DNA from: Phytoseiulus persimilis
Taxonomy: Eukaryota > Arthropoda > Arachnida > Mesostigmata > Phytoseiidae
Direction of reading: 5' to 3'
DNA length: 64,000 nucleotides
Assembly: GCA_037576195.1 (NCBI GenBank)
Contig: CM075101.1
Span: 29,698,001-29,762,000, forward strand
The position numbers and the translations under genes are program-made. Under the pieces are notes generated by a model. The model was not told the DNA's origin. It saw only the letters and a program-made list of their open reading frames with translations, and did no database searches. Below, piece after piece: positions 54,086-64,000 of the stretch; within the stretch, counting starts at the first letter, position 1, and every line of letters begins with the position of its first letter.

Positions 54086-55253
54086 TAGCAAATCCAGCTG
54101 CGCCACCTGTGGGAAATAGGCGGGCTCCCTCAGTGAGCAAATTGAGATTGAGATGAAACGAGGAACGATAGGGGCAGTTGGCAGCTCTCGAATGTAGTCG
54201 AATGCAGGAATGCAGTACGAGTCAGAATTCGTTCCAACTCTTCCCTGGTTCGAATTCATCCTTAGGTAATCAGTGATATTTTTACCCTGAGACGTCTTTT
54301 GAATCCCTTTCCTTACCAAAGTTCCATCCCCGGCCGTTTCTCGATGGATCGGCTGTAGAGATCAGTGATTCTGAAAAAGTGCCTGGCGTCGGACTTTTCG
54401 CGCCGTCGCCGAGAATCGGATTCAAGGGAGGCTTCCGTTCCAGCTGGCGTTGCGGTTCGCTGAGAGAACCGTTCGATTTGTGGGAATTTTCCTGCTCGAC
54501 TCTAGAGAGCGAAGGTCAAATACTGCGCATACAATGATTCTTGTCGCTGCGGCTTCCGAGGTTCGATGTATTCTACCAGAGTCCCGACTCCATTGGGGTA
54601 AAAGGCTCGACGGACCTGGGAAGAATAAAGAAACAAGGCAGGGGAAGCGGAATTCCGGAATCAAACCGCGTTCGACAGCCCAAACTACCAAATCCTCCGA
54701 AAACTCTGAGGAGTCTTGCTGAGGTTACCGGTGACCTCTGAAATTCCTCTAGCAAGCACTCGTTCTTCGAGACAGGGGCAGCGGTCAGAGGTTGCTCTGC
54801 GTTTGGAGCTGGTCCGTCAACAAAAATGCTCTCTGCCGACGACGAATCAACGCAGTCATCGCCCCCGCTGTATCCTCACCCCACTTCTTCGTTTCCGAAC
54901 CGCTCTTTCGGAGGCAATACGTTTTTACGTTGGACCTCTGCCAGCGAGCTACTGCTTGTGTCGATTCCGTTGCGTTGTCTGAGAGCAGCCAAGATGGTTC
55001 GAGCGAGCGCCTTTCCTTCTCGATTTCGATCAAGTTCAGACTCCGCGTTCTTACCGGGACTAAGAACGAACGACACGCTCCGATTTGCTTCGATCTTATC
55101 GAACTGATCCCGAAATCCGGCTCTGACTGCCTGGAATCTGGCGCCGAGAACTAGGTTTCGGATGACGAGATACGATTCTAGGGATCCGGCAACAAATTAG
55201 AGTGCGTTCTAAATTCTGATGGAAAGCTCCACTTTTTAAGCTTCCCTTTCCAG

Positions 55254-56837
55254 ATTCTCCAGCATACCCGCACAGCTCCACGAGAGAAGACGTTTCGGGG
55301 CTTCCAGTACAACAAGAGAGCTTCACTATTGGTCTCGTGCTCGCCGTGAGCAGTAGTTTATTTATTGGATCGTCTTTCATCGTTAAGAAAAAAGGTCTCC
55401 TGAGACTTTCGAACTACGGAAGAACTCGAGCCGGAGCTGGCGGTTTCGGATACCTACGAGACTGGGTGAGAACTAGGTTCAGCTAGAGTGGGGAAGGAAA
55501 TTAAGGCTCAAGAAATTAAGGGCACAAGCCCAACGGAGGAGGGTTTCCTCGACGAGTGACGCAGTGAGCTCAGAGAGAACAGCTCAACATCGAAGAGGGA
55601 GGGAGCAGGGTAGCTCCAATTATAACATTCAACATCTACACCAGTGGTTCTCAAAGTTCGTGCCTCATAAACCCCGAGAGGATGAAGGGGTCAACCCCCG
55701 GCCGACCTCGTTGAAGGTCGTTGCAGCGGTTCTCAAAATGGTCGATTTCTACTCCTGGGGGTTGATCGACGATCATCGATATCTTGTCGCGATATTCGAG
55801 GTCGTGATGACCCCGGAATACTCTCCTCGGGTACCGAAAAGTATGGTCAGATGTACCCCGGGATCATCTCTCTAAATCAGTGATCGGCCGTCGACTCCCA
55901 GGCATCGATATCGACCACTGAGCTACACTAACAACATGGTCATCCTGTGAGAACGGAAACATTTTCCTATCCATTCCAGGTCTGGTGGGCAGGATTGATC
56001 CTGATGGGCGTCGGCGAGGCGGCTAATTTCGCGGCCTATGCATTCGCGCCCGCGTCTCTGGTGACCCCTCTCGGTGCGCTGAGCGTCCTGGTTAGCGCCA
56101 TTCTCTCAACTCACTTCCTCGACGAGCGTCTCAATCTCCTGGGAAAAGTCGGCTGTATCCTCTGCGTACTCGGGTCAACTGTGATTGTGCTTCACAGTCC
56201 AACGGAAGGCAACGTGAATCACGTCCAGATTTTGGGAATGATGCTGGTCGAACCTCCGTTTATGCTGTACGTGACATTCGTCGTCGTGGCTTCGGCGGCG
56301 CTTATTTGGATCTACGCGCCGCGTTACGGACAATCGAACGTAGTTTTCTATGTGTTGATCTGCTCACTCATCGGAAGTCTCTCGGTCACATCGTGTAAGG
56401 GTCTCGGCCTCGCTATCAGAGAGACATTGGCTGGTAATAACCAGATGCTCCATTGGGTGACATGGGTTTGTCTGATTTCTGTCGTGGTCTGCGTCTCGGT
56501 GCAGATGAACTATCTGAACAAAGCGCTGGACATTTTCAATACGTCTATCGTGACGCCGATATACTACGTTTTCTTCACAACTTTCGTCCTCATCGCCTCT
56601 GGCATCTTGTTCAACGAGTTCACAATGATGCCCGTGAAAGACATCTTGGGTCTCCTGTCAGGATTCTCCACAGTGATCTGCGCGATATTCCTTTTGAATG
56701 CTTTCAAAGACGTGGACGTGTCCTTCAAGGCAGTCGCCAACGCTGCGAATCAACGAACAAAACCCCGAATGAGAGAATCCCTGAACGCGGACGACTACGA
56801 GGAATCGACATCAGTCGCACAGGCTCTGTTGAGTTGA
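55254..56837 (+). CDS. NIPA: NIPA-family magnesium transporter, first exon not located
   Basis: This is a multi-pass membrane Mg2+ transporter of the NIPA1/NIPA2 group, found in plasma and endosomal membranes. Two exons are clear: 55254-55465 (acceptor CCTTTCCAG, donor TGG/GTGAGA) and 55980-56837 (acceptor CATTCCAG, stop TGA). They join in phase 0 across DW/VWWAG. The visible protein is about 355 residues, essentially full length for the family. Diagnostic segments are [92 protein letters not shown] and [20 protein letters not shown]. About nine hydrophobic helices are visible. The 55254 exon starts with two bases that finish a split codon. It has no methionine ahead of the first helix and an in-frame stop lies just upstream, so the start codon is in an earlier exon. 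A hAT-like insertion sits in its 514-base intron. Confidence 0.92.
55642..55920. mobile_element. hAT-like non-autonomous element in the NIPA intron
   Basis: The left end reads CAGTGGTTCTCAAAG, the classic start of many hAT elements, and the right end read on the minus strand begins CAGTGGTCGATATCG. The eight bases before the left end (ATCTACAC, 55634-55641) and after the right end (AGCTACAC, 55921-55928) match at seven of eight positions, as expected for an old 8-bp target duplication. A second CAGCGGTTCTCAAAATG occurs inside at 55724. The 279-bp body has no transposase. It lies wholly within the intron and leaves both splice sites intact. Confidence 0.7.
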
Positions 56838-57210
56838 GACCTCGTACCTCTCCGTTACCGTTGTAGAGTTTCAGAGTGCTGTCTGTTGCAATGTACATAC
56901 AAATACTGGGCTCAAATAACTGTGCGTTGATTCCCAGAAAAGATGCTCACTTTGTTCTGAAGTTTCTGAGAGAGAGAGAGATCATGCCTTCGGAATACGA
57001 AATATCTACTGTTACTTCGTTGAGTTTGGAGTGGAAAACATTCATCGTAGGACCGTGTGAGTGTGTTTTCCGTGAGAATGTTCCCAGGAATCCCGGTTAG
57101 CCCAGCCAAGCCGCTCCCCGAAATAAGGAGACGAAAGTTCGCTATGAGCCATCCTCTGCGTCGGAGGCCGGATGGTCATTGAGCCAGAACTCCGCTCCCT
57201 ACACCTGCGG

Positions 57211-57216
57211 AATAAA
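57211..57216 (+). terminator. Possible polyadenylation signal for NIPA
   Basis: An AATAAA lies about 375 bases after the NIPA stop codon, in GCGGAATAAAGCAAG. It is the first canonical hexamer downstream on the same strand. Confidence 0.5.
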
Positions 57217-58243
57217 GCAAGCCAGTGTACAGAGTTTTCCTTCACCCGCGGCGTTTTCCTTTCCCGTCGTCAGCAGCTGAAGTGCAGAGAACAGGAGACA
57301 CTCCTGGCGCAAACTGTGCTGGAGTCATCTTTATTCTTCGCAAATAGTTTTTCATTGAAATGACGGCGGGAACACAAGCGGGCTCCGCTAACAATAGGAT
57401 TCCTCCGGTCCTCTTCCCGCCGAGGTTTTTCTTCGTTTCAGCGAGAAAAGCAGCCATGAATAACTCTGTGGAAGACGACCAAAGGACCTCAAACAGGAGC
57501 GAGGGATAACTGGGTAGAGGCGGGCACGGCCTCGGAGCAGTTGAGCTCCTCGACTTCAATTTGGCCATAACCCGAGAGGAGAAAGCGAAGCCCACAGCAT
57601 CGGCTCACTTGAACCTGACTGACAAACTTTCATATGCGGAACATTCTTGACGGAAACCACGTCGCCAGACCGAATCTTGCGCACTCCATTAGTGGGCTCA
57701 CGACTCGAACCGCACTGCGAGCTCGGTCGCCGAGTTTTCCCGCGGAGATTTGCAGCCGCCATACCGATATGTAAATCCTTTTATACCGTCGCGTGTTCAA
57801 ATCGTGCACGACCCATTGGCTCCTTGAATGGGATCTCGTCTTCAGGCTGTAGCGAGCCACAAGGTACTCTGCCACTCTGCTTTGTTCGACGTGTCCCTAT
57901 AGATGGGAGAATGGAAGGACATAAAGTGTTGTCACCAATGGTTCTGGTATTAATCCCAGCCCGACATAGGTTGAGCCGGATCTCGCATGTCTGTGGCATT
58001 TCGAGCTCAAAGCGAACGCGCTTCCAGGAGATCCAATAGTCGCGAGCATCTCGACCTCAAACGAGGCGGCGTGACTCAGAAGGGAGGAAAGAAAACACGG
58101 GACTCTTCGTGTTCCGGAATAGCGATGATTCGAACTCGGCAAGAGTTTGATTCTGGCACCGTTCCACAGAAGTGAGACAGACGGATAGCTTTCGGGTTCA
58201 CATGCCCCAGGGATGGATGAAACGCGTTCATTCTATGCACAGA

Positions 58244-58249
58244 TTTATT
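58244..58249 (-). terminator. Possible polyadenylation signal for the HIF hydroxylase
   Basis: On the minus strand this reads AATAAA within GTGAATAAATCTG, about 60 bases after the hydroxylase stop codon. The position suits a short 3' untranslated region. Confidence 0.6.
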
Positions 58250-58309
58250 CACACTGATGAGTCGTAAGGGATGCTGGCAATTCACAATTGAATGCATTCC
58301 ATACAGTAC

Positions 58310-59499
58310 CTAAGATGAAAAGGGTTCAATCGGCTGCATCCGTTGCTGAACCGTGGAGTTGATACAGGTTTGCATCGCCAACTCGTTGTCGTCAAAGTAC
58401 CAAAGCGTTATGGAGAGACGATAACGCGCCGCGGGCATCACCTCGTGGGGGTTGCGCCTATCCGCCCAGAACATTACGAGTCGGTCCAGAATCGGGTACA
58501 CCGTCGCCATCTGCGGCGAAATCGTTCTTATGATACTGATCATAAATTCCAACGCTTTTCCCAAATGTCACATCTGGCAAGTCGTGCCCGTCCTCCTCTC
58601 CGCGTGCCGACTCCCAGGATACGCCACGCAGTCTACCGAGAGCAAAAGACACGTGAGAGGTGTGAGCTAAAAAGAGAGCTCAAACTATACGAACCTGATC
58701 GGGGTGTTCCTCAGGGTAGATACGGAGAGCTCCGCCATCTCTTTCGGCGTGCCAATCTTTGTTCAAGTAATAAACGCAAGAAATCTTGCGTCCATCGAAG
58801 TTGGGGTTGTCAACGTGCTTGTAGTATCTGACAATGCATTCGAGGATTCTCTTTGGATTTTACGTGGTCATCGTCATTCTCCCACACAGCAGCGGATTCC
58901 CGTAGCTCCGCTGATTAGTGGATGTCGGTAGGAAATATTTTCCAGAAGGGCACGTACCTCGTACCTCCACCAGGGTAGCAGGCGAGCATGGCCTTCGTTC
59001 TTCGGCTAATCTTGTGCAGTCCGAGTTCTCCCGATGCGTCATTCGCTACACAGTAAGCTATAACGGAGTCTAATGATCTTGTGAAGTTGTTTGTGTAGCT
59101 GCAAAAGCTCTCCGATCCGTCGAGCCAGGCGATTTTGTCTCCACGAACAACTAAACCTCCTCTCGATGCGGCATCATTGATCAGTTGTCCATTCTGCGAT
59201 TGATCACAAATGGGTTAAGAGTCTCAATCCCTCTCTTGAGGGAAGAGATCATCGGTCATCACCTCTCTGGGCAGTTGTCATCACCCAGGAATACCATGTC
59301 GGTTTTGTACCGCAAGGGAGAGCGGCAGGCAGCGAACTAAAATACCCACCCTGAACAGATGCTCATTCTGAGTGAGTATTCCGACGGCTTCGTCACGCAC
59401 CGCTTCCGATTGTGTGGCGCCGAGGAAGCCATCGACGACGCAAACTCCGAACGTATTCATGTCATGGACAATGTTGTCCAAACGACTCGTCGGGAGCAT
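58310..59499 (-). CDS. EGLN: HIF prolyl hydroxylase (EGLN/PHD family), short PHD3-like form
   Basis: This is an Fe(II)/2-oxoglutarate dioxygenase that hydroxylates proline in HIF-alpha under normal oxygen, marking it for VHL-dependent degradation. There are four minus-strand exons: 59499-59350, 59193-58958, 58827-58695 and 58510-58310 (stop TAG). All introns are GT-AG and the phases fit, giving 239 residues. The domain shows NTFGVCVVDGFLG, RGDKIAWLDG, KAMLACYPGGGTRYY, KHVDNPNFDGRKISCVYYLN, DWHAERDGGALRIYPE and RLVMFWADRRNPHEV. The iron ligands are His133, Asp135 and His195, and the 2-oxoglutarate-binding Arg204 lies nine residues past His195, as in human PHD2. The start chosen is the first in-frame ATG, because an in-frame stop lies further upstream. 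A longer spliced 5' exon is possible. There is no MYND zinc finger in what I can see. The donor of exon 3 (CAG/GTTCGT) is slightly weak. Confidence 0.92.
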
Positions 59500-61331
59500 G
59501 TTTGAGCTCGCAGTTTTCCTCTGTCGAACACTCCTCACTTCCGAACCGAATCGAGGGGCAGGTTGCGTTCAATGCGAATCGCCGCTGCTGCTGCAGAGGA
59601 GATTAGAAGAGATTAATTGGGAGAGTGTTAGCACCAGTGTTCATCGATGCCCTCGAAATCGTTACTCTGCTCTAAAAGGGTTACGATGTACTTTTCGGCT
59701 GGCACAGGAACCTGCATCCAGTAGAGCGGTTCAAGAGTTACGACTGTCGGCTCCAGGGTCGGTCTCGACTCGTAAATCATTCGAGGATCTCGCAGCGTCC
59801 ACGTCATTCTGAATCGATGCCGAGGTGCTCGCGAGGTCTTCGCCCTTGGGATTGATTCCTGTCTGGATCCTCCTCCTCCCAACCTGGGTTGTTGTCAGCT
59901 CCAAGGTTCGTTGGACGAAAAGAATATTGTGCCAGCCACGTAATACGCCAGCGCCCGCCGACCTGCATATCGGACGAGGCATTGCTAAGGTTCCTAAAAG
60001 CTCAAGTTTCCCAGAGAAGCTCCGGTCCGGTAGCTGGAGCAGCACAACGCAGACATCATCCGATCCTCTTTCCGGTCTACGGTGTCGGATCCCAGCAGTT
60101 GCTCTAATATTCAGGGTATTCAGGGCAGAGCTGATCCGCGAGTTCAGTCGGCCGACCCCGGCTTGGGATGGTCCCGCCTTTCCTGATCCCGTAGACTCGG
60201 AGAGAGTGTTACCATTGCACCTGTTCTCGCCGACTCCAACGGCTGGAACGCTTGGGCCTCCTTTCGATGGTCACAGTGCTTTTGGGCATGGAATATTCTT
60301 GCACGATTAGTCACATGTCTGAACAAGCCCGGGAGGGCATACTGCGACCGGGCTCCGAGTTTTCTGGTGCTCCTCGCAATCGGACACTCCGCAGGACACT
60401 TCCGCGTACGAGAGTCCAACTCGACAATCGAGTCCAAAACGTTCGGGTTCACGAGGAGCAACTCATCAGTTCACCACTGATTAATCCACACATAATCTGT
60501 GAGAGACGCGAGAATTCAGGAACCTGCGTTCGACTTTCCCTTACCTGCTGTGCGTTGGAGCCTCTGAAGCTCGCGCGTCGACCCCGTCGGAGGGCGCTCG
60601 CTTCGATTCTTCTCTGGTTTACATCCTGAACCAGCGCCGTCAGTTATGACTTCCAGCAAACTTCAGCAGCTAGAAAAGCTGCTTCACAACCAGCTGCTGT
60701 TCGGTCTGTGAAATCTTGATGTGCCAGCCAAGGCCCGAGCGAGCGAGAGTTGCTTTGCTGGCTGCCGCTGGTGAGCTACGTGATCGTTTTCACGCGACCT
60801 CTGCTCACCATGAGTCGAATGCTACCGAGAACGTTATCAGGCCGAGCTTTGTAATTACTCGGGATCGCCGCTGTTTGATTTGATTCCGAACGACTAACGT
60901 TTGATGGTGGAGGGGGCGGCATATACTGAGAGGAGGCGACGAGCACAGCGTGACGTGAGAGCCAAGTGAATTATTTTTCAGTTTCCATCAGCATCACTCC
61001 CGACGACGACGACGACGGAAATAATGGATTGACAGATTCGAAGGGTGCGTGAGATTGCGCAGTATCAATGGTTTGCATCGGAAGACCAAGAACGGTTGAT
61101 CCGACGGGCGGCGCAATTTGCGACACGACGAATCGGAGCGTGTTAATAGTGGAGACAGGGAAAGACAGAGCTTCGCTGAGGCGATGTTAGGTGCGGGCAG
61201 ACATGGGTTCTTTGTGTCGTCCTGGACCGATTGGATCAAAGGCTCGCAGGAAGCTCGTTCCAACCATAGATCATTTCGTCCAATGGAGCCGTTGGTGCCT
61301 TCACCGCCTCCATTGAAGCCGAGAACGGACG
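59500..61331. other. Upstream region of the HIF hydroxylase; no recognised gene
   Basis: A minus-strand frame stays open from about 60280 to 59731 without homology, while the plus strand is open over much of the same stretch (59825-60310). This is most likely compositional. A GAC microsatellite lies at 61001-61018. The segment directly left of 59700 would contain the hydroxylase promoter. Confidence 0.45.
61001..61018. repeat. (GAC)n trinucleotide microsatellite
   Basis: Five to six CGA/GAC units occur in a row next to GGAAATAATGG. It is simple sequence. Confidence 0.8.
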
Positions 61332-61829
61332 CTAATCGATCCCATGTGTTCCCGCGGTGACCGATCGCATTACTTTCAGAGGAGTCCCCCTTTCTGCTAG
61401 AATATAGAGACTGCGAATCATGTCAGTCTTCGCATCGTAGTTTTCATGCTGAGCAAGGGCGGCTCCGGAGAGTGAAGTTCAGACTCCATCACTGTGCTCC
61501 TTTATACCTGTATCCTCCTCCCAGTTTTGGGGAAGCGGAACCAGTTGATCGATCCCGCGTCGAATTTCGCACCAGTAAAGCGCTTCACGCACAAGCTGCG
61601 GCTACGTGCGATGGCGGCCATCCTCTGTTGTACATCATGTTGTAGTGTACAGTCCTCCTTGGAATCGTAGTCTTCGAAATCGAGCTCGAGACGCCACTGG
61701 CTTCCCGTGGTCGCAAGCCCTTCTCAAAGAAAACGAGCCGATAATTCGAAGAACATTCCTTACTGTACGAGCAGCCCATGAAAACGGCTGCGATCGAATT
61801 TCGATGTTCGTGGAGCACATGTGAGGATT
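61332..61829 (-). CDS. Tentative three-exon chain of an unidentified protein
   Basis: I do not recognise this protein. Minus-strand segments 61829-61764, 61722-61508 and 61448-61332 join in phase through GT-AG signals (ACA/GTAAGG to TTTGAG; CAG/GTATAA to TTGCTCAG) and end in TAG. The reading includes AAVFMGCSYKGLATTGSQW, LELDFEDYDSKEDC, KRFTGAKFDAGSINWFRFP and SLYILAERGTPLKVM, which looks protein-like. A further open segment upstream (about 62060-61874, with ALKFLREFRSDEHPNVWD) could belong but does not join in phase. The putative introns are 41 and 59 bases, much shorter than the 120-base minimum in the firm genes here, which argues against it. Confidence 0.25.
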
Positions 61830-64000
61830 CTATGCGTCGTTTGTAACCTTATTCAGCTCGTTTGGAATATTACTGGAAACCGCGGCTGTTTCCGCGCCAG
61901 ACGAACCGCGGCTTCCCCAGCCTCTTTCCCAAATTGGTGGAGTTGGAGGTGATCCCATACGTTCGGGTGCTCGTCCGACCTGAACTCCCGTAGGAACTTA
62001 AGCGCCGTAGCCTTCGATTCGTGACCTCCGACCGTTTTGACGCTCAGTGCTGTGTATATTTCTCATGCATATCGTGGGAACTCTCTAGGATTGGTGTCTC
62101 ATCTCTGAATTCTTCTCGCACGGCGCTTGAGGCGAGGCTCAGAAGATTGGAGGATTCATTGCGAGCCTTGATCCTCTACATTGGAATCGGGAGCTTCATA
62201 AACTTGGTCTGCTCGACGAGAACAGAGGTCCCCGTACAAGGGATTGTGTCATGGACGTGACGCAGCACTCGGAGCCCCCTGTCAGTAAGGCGAAGGTCTC
62301 GGATTCCCAGCGAATTTTAACAGCCTACGGTTGGTTCTCGCGCTCGCTCTGTCCCGACGGTTATCGTTGGATACACACTCAGGGACTCCGAGATCAGAGT
62401 GGGTGGCTCCCGAGTATCACAGCCTCCCAAATGAGGCCAGATCGACGTTGTTTTTTTCCTTATCACAGGTTCCCACCCCAACCGTTCTTGTTTCAGACGG
62501 GAACTGCGCCTGGAGCGTTGTTGTAGTTTCCCGGATCCCGAATCAGAGCTCTGGAGACCTGAGCTGGATCTGCTCAGCACTCGCTCGTTACGCGTTCGAT
62601 CACGTCTTAGTTTGAGAAGAAAGCGAGGAGAATGAGGCAGAGGAATAAGCCGGATAGGAATCACGATTGTCGTCGCAATCGAACAAGGCAGTCTCTCGCC
62701 GCTTCCTGAATGACTTTGGACACAGTTTCAAAGATCTGTGGAAATGGAAAACATCCTTGGATAGCACTGGCTTTCCGAATCCTCCCTCCCAGAGAGCACT
62801 AGAATCTCCGGACGGGATTTCATTTCCTGTCTCTCGCGGAGCTCGAGCGGTATCTTCCCCCAAGCAAGGGGGCCAATGACTGAGGACAGCGACGGCTCAG
62901 AATCGTACCGCGGGTCGCAATTCATTTGGAGTTGTCGCGGTCGTCGGCTGGACCGTATCCCAGCTGTCAATCAATTTTTGGATGACGATTCGGAGCGGCT
63001 GCTCGAATTCCGGCTCAATCAATCCTCGATTTACTGTAATGGATCCATCAAGGGTCATGAATCACGACTCATGATAGAAATCAGCGAGGCGGGCGTGCTT
63101 GCGCGTATCAACGTCAGCGATGAAGGACGTTTTTCCTACAATTTCATGTATTAGCTGGCGATGCCTTCATTCTCGGTCAATGACAGTCCTCAGAGGATCG
63201 GCGCACGGGGTTGCGCAGTGTGTAGCGGATCAGGTTTAGTCACGTTTTAATTAGGGACGAAAGAGGGCTGATGAATGAAGATCTGCCGGCCAAGTGGTGC
63301 GACCTGATACGTATCCCAAAACATCCGACCACACAATCAACGAGCCGTTCGATGGCTTTCCCCGTCTATTCCGATTCGGGAAAGAGAACAAGCTAGGCCC
63401 AAGGGCTGTAGTCAGTCAGACCGCCCGGTCCGAAGCTTGAGCCGCTGGGGACCGAATATTCAGATAAGTCTCAGCTTGATTGATGAGTCGATTGCTATCG
63501 ACGTGTTCTCTAACTGGGACCTGTGCGTATCAATCGCCCTGAGAGAGGTACACAGTCGGCCAGCAACCCGCCGTGAGAACGAACGTGCACGCAATCAGGG
63601 AGAGCCGTATGTTGGCAACCGATGGTTGAAAGAAGCTTGCATGAGAGCCGGGCGCAGGGAATATCAGTCTCGGCCCGGCTCGGCTGACTGGCTGCAACCT
63701 CGGTTATCTGCTGTCAGCCATTATCGGTTGTCGATAGTTTCCCTCAGGGGGTGAAGTTCCCTCAGATGAACGCCCGGGAGTCCAAGGAGCGATGACCGAA
63801 CGAGCGAAAGCGATACGCTTGTCCACAAAGCTAGTATAGAATCCTTGTTTGCAAGCCGTTTCGGATGAGGGTGAGCCGTTCGGGTAGTGGGATTGGATTT
63901 AGATGGGCAACATCAATTACTCATCAATTAGCGAAATCATACAATATGTGCGAAGCAGGGGGAGCGGGGGGGGACATGGAGCTCTTACTTTCATAACGAT
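61830..64000. other. Right edge; no recognised gene
   Basis: A 92-codon ATG frame at 62876-63154 (plus) has a balanced composition and ends SYNFMY, but there is no homology and the minus strand is also partly open. A run of G residues lies near 63966. Nothing else is supportable. Confidence 0.35.

Larger units (their letters stand above)
48894..55253. other. Interval between diverging SWEET and NIPA genes
   Basis: This holds the upstream regions of both genes and a set of repeats listed separately. The first NIPA exon must lie somewhere in the right part. An ATG near 54991 opens a frame with a phase-1 GT, but the donor is weak, so I do not call it. Frames at 48953-49550 (plus), 50171-50861 (minus) and 49921-50220 (plus, with one hydrophobic stretch) are open but unrecognised and overlap each other antisense. 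Confidence 0.45.
56838..58309. other. Converging 3' regions of NIPA and the HIF hydroxylase
   Basis: This contains the 3' untranslated regions of both genes, with the polyadenylation signals listed separately. The middle (57600-58150) has short T-arm-like strings (for example GTTCGAGTCG on the minus strand), but no cloverleaf could be built. No additional gene is recognised. Confidence 0.5.

Noticed and set aside
55878-55930. tRNA-like string (minus strand TAGCTCAGTGG, an A-box look-alike)
   Set aside because: No cloverleaf, anticodon arm or B-box at the right spacing can be drawn. The string is better explained as the right end of the hAT-like element.

Overview
This is a eukaryotic window, almost certainly arthropod. 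It is about half G+C, its genes are split by GT-AG introns, and it carries microsatellites and short inverted-repeat elements. There is no bacterial operon structure and no ribosomal or clear tRNA gene. A fork head/FoxA gene with the arthropod-type C-terminus, a saliva-type SWEET gene, a short HIF prolyl hydroxylase and the base composition together suggest a chelicerate, perhaps a mesostigmatid mite. That species guess is inference only.

Layout. The left edge (1-2913, plus) holds the 3' part of fork head/FoxA in three exons. About 40 kb follows (2914-42619) in which I recognise no gene by family resemblance. It contains microsatellites, a 152-bp inverted-repeat element with matching flanks (30803-30954), a palindrome cluster (36193-36277) and one weakly supported exon chain (33701-34598). 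The right third is gene-bearing: an intronless membrane-anchored Cu/Zn superoxide dismutase (42620-43177, plus), a complete six-exon SWEET sugar transporter (48893 down to 46103, minus), a NIPA-type magnesium transporter missing only its first exon (55254-56837, plus) and a complete four-exon HIF prolyl hydroxylase of PHD3-like size (59499 down to 58310, minus). Around and inside these lie a hAT-like element in the NIPA intron (55642-55920), a long foldback repeat (about 53650-54085), a dispersed repeat pair and a 31-bp tandem repeat. A tentative small-intron exon chain lies at 61332-61829 (minus).

The recognised genes do not form a pathway. They are a developmental transcription factor, an antioxidant enzyme, two membrane transporters and an oxygen sensor. 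SOD and SWEET converge, as do NIPA and the hydroxylase. The long quiet interval beside fork head looks like a regulatory landscape, but nothing in it was proved functional here. Exon boundaries were worked out by hand from reading frame, GT-AG signals and family alignment from memory. No database search was run.
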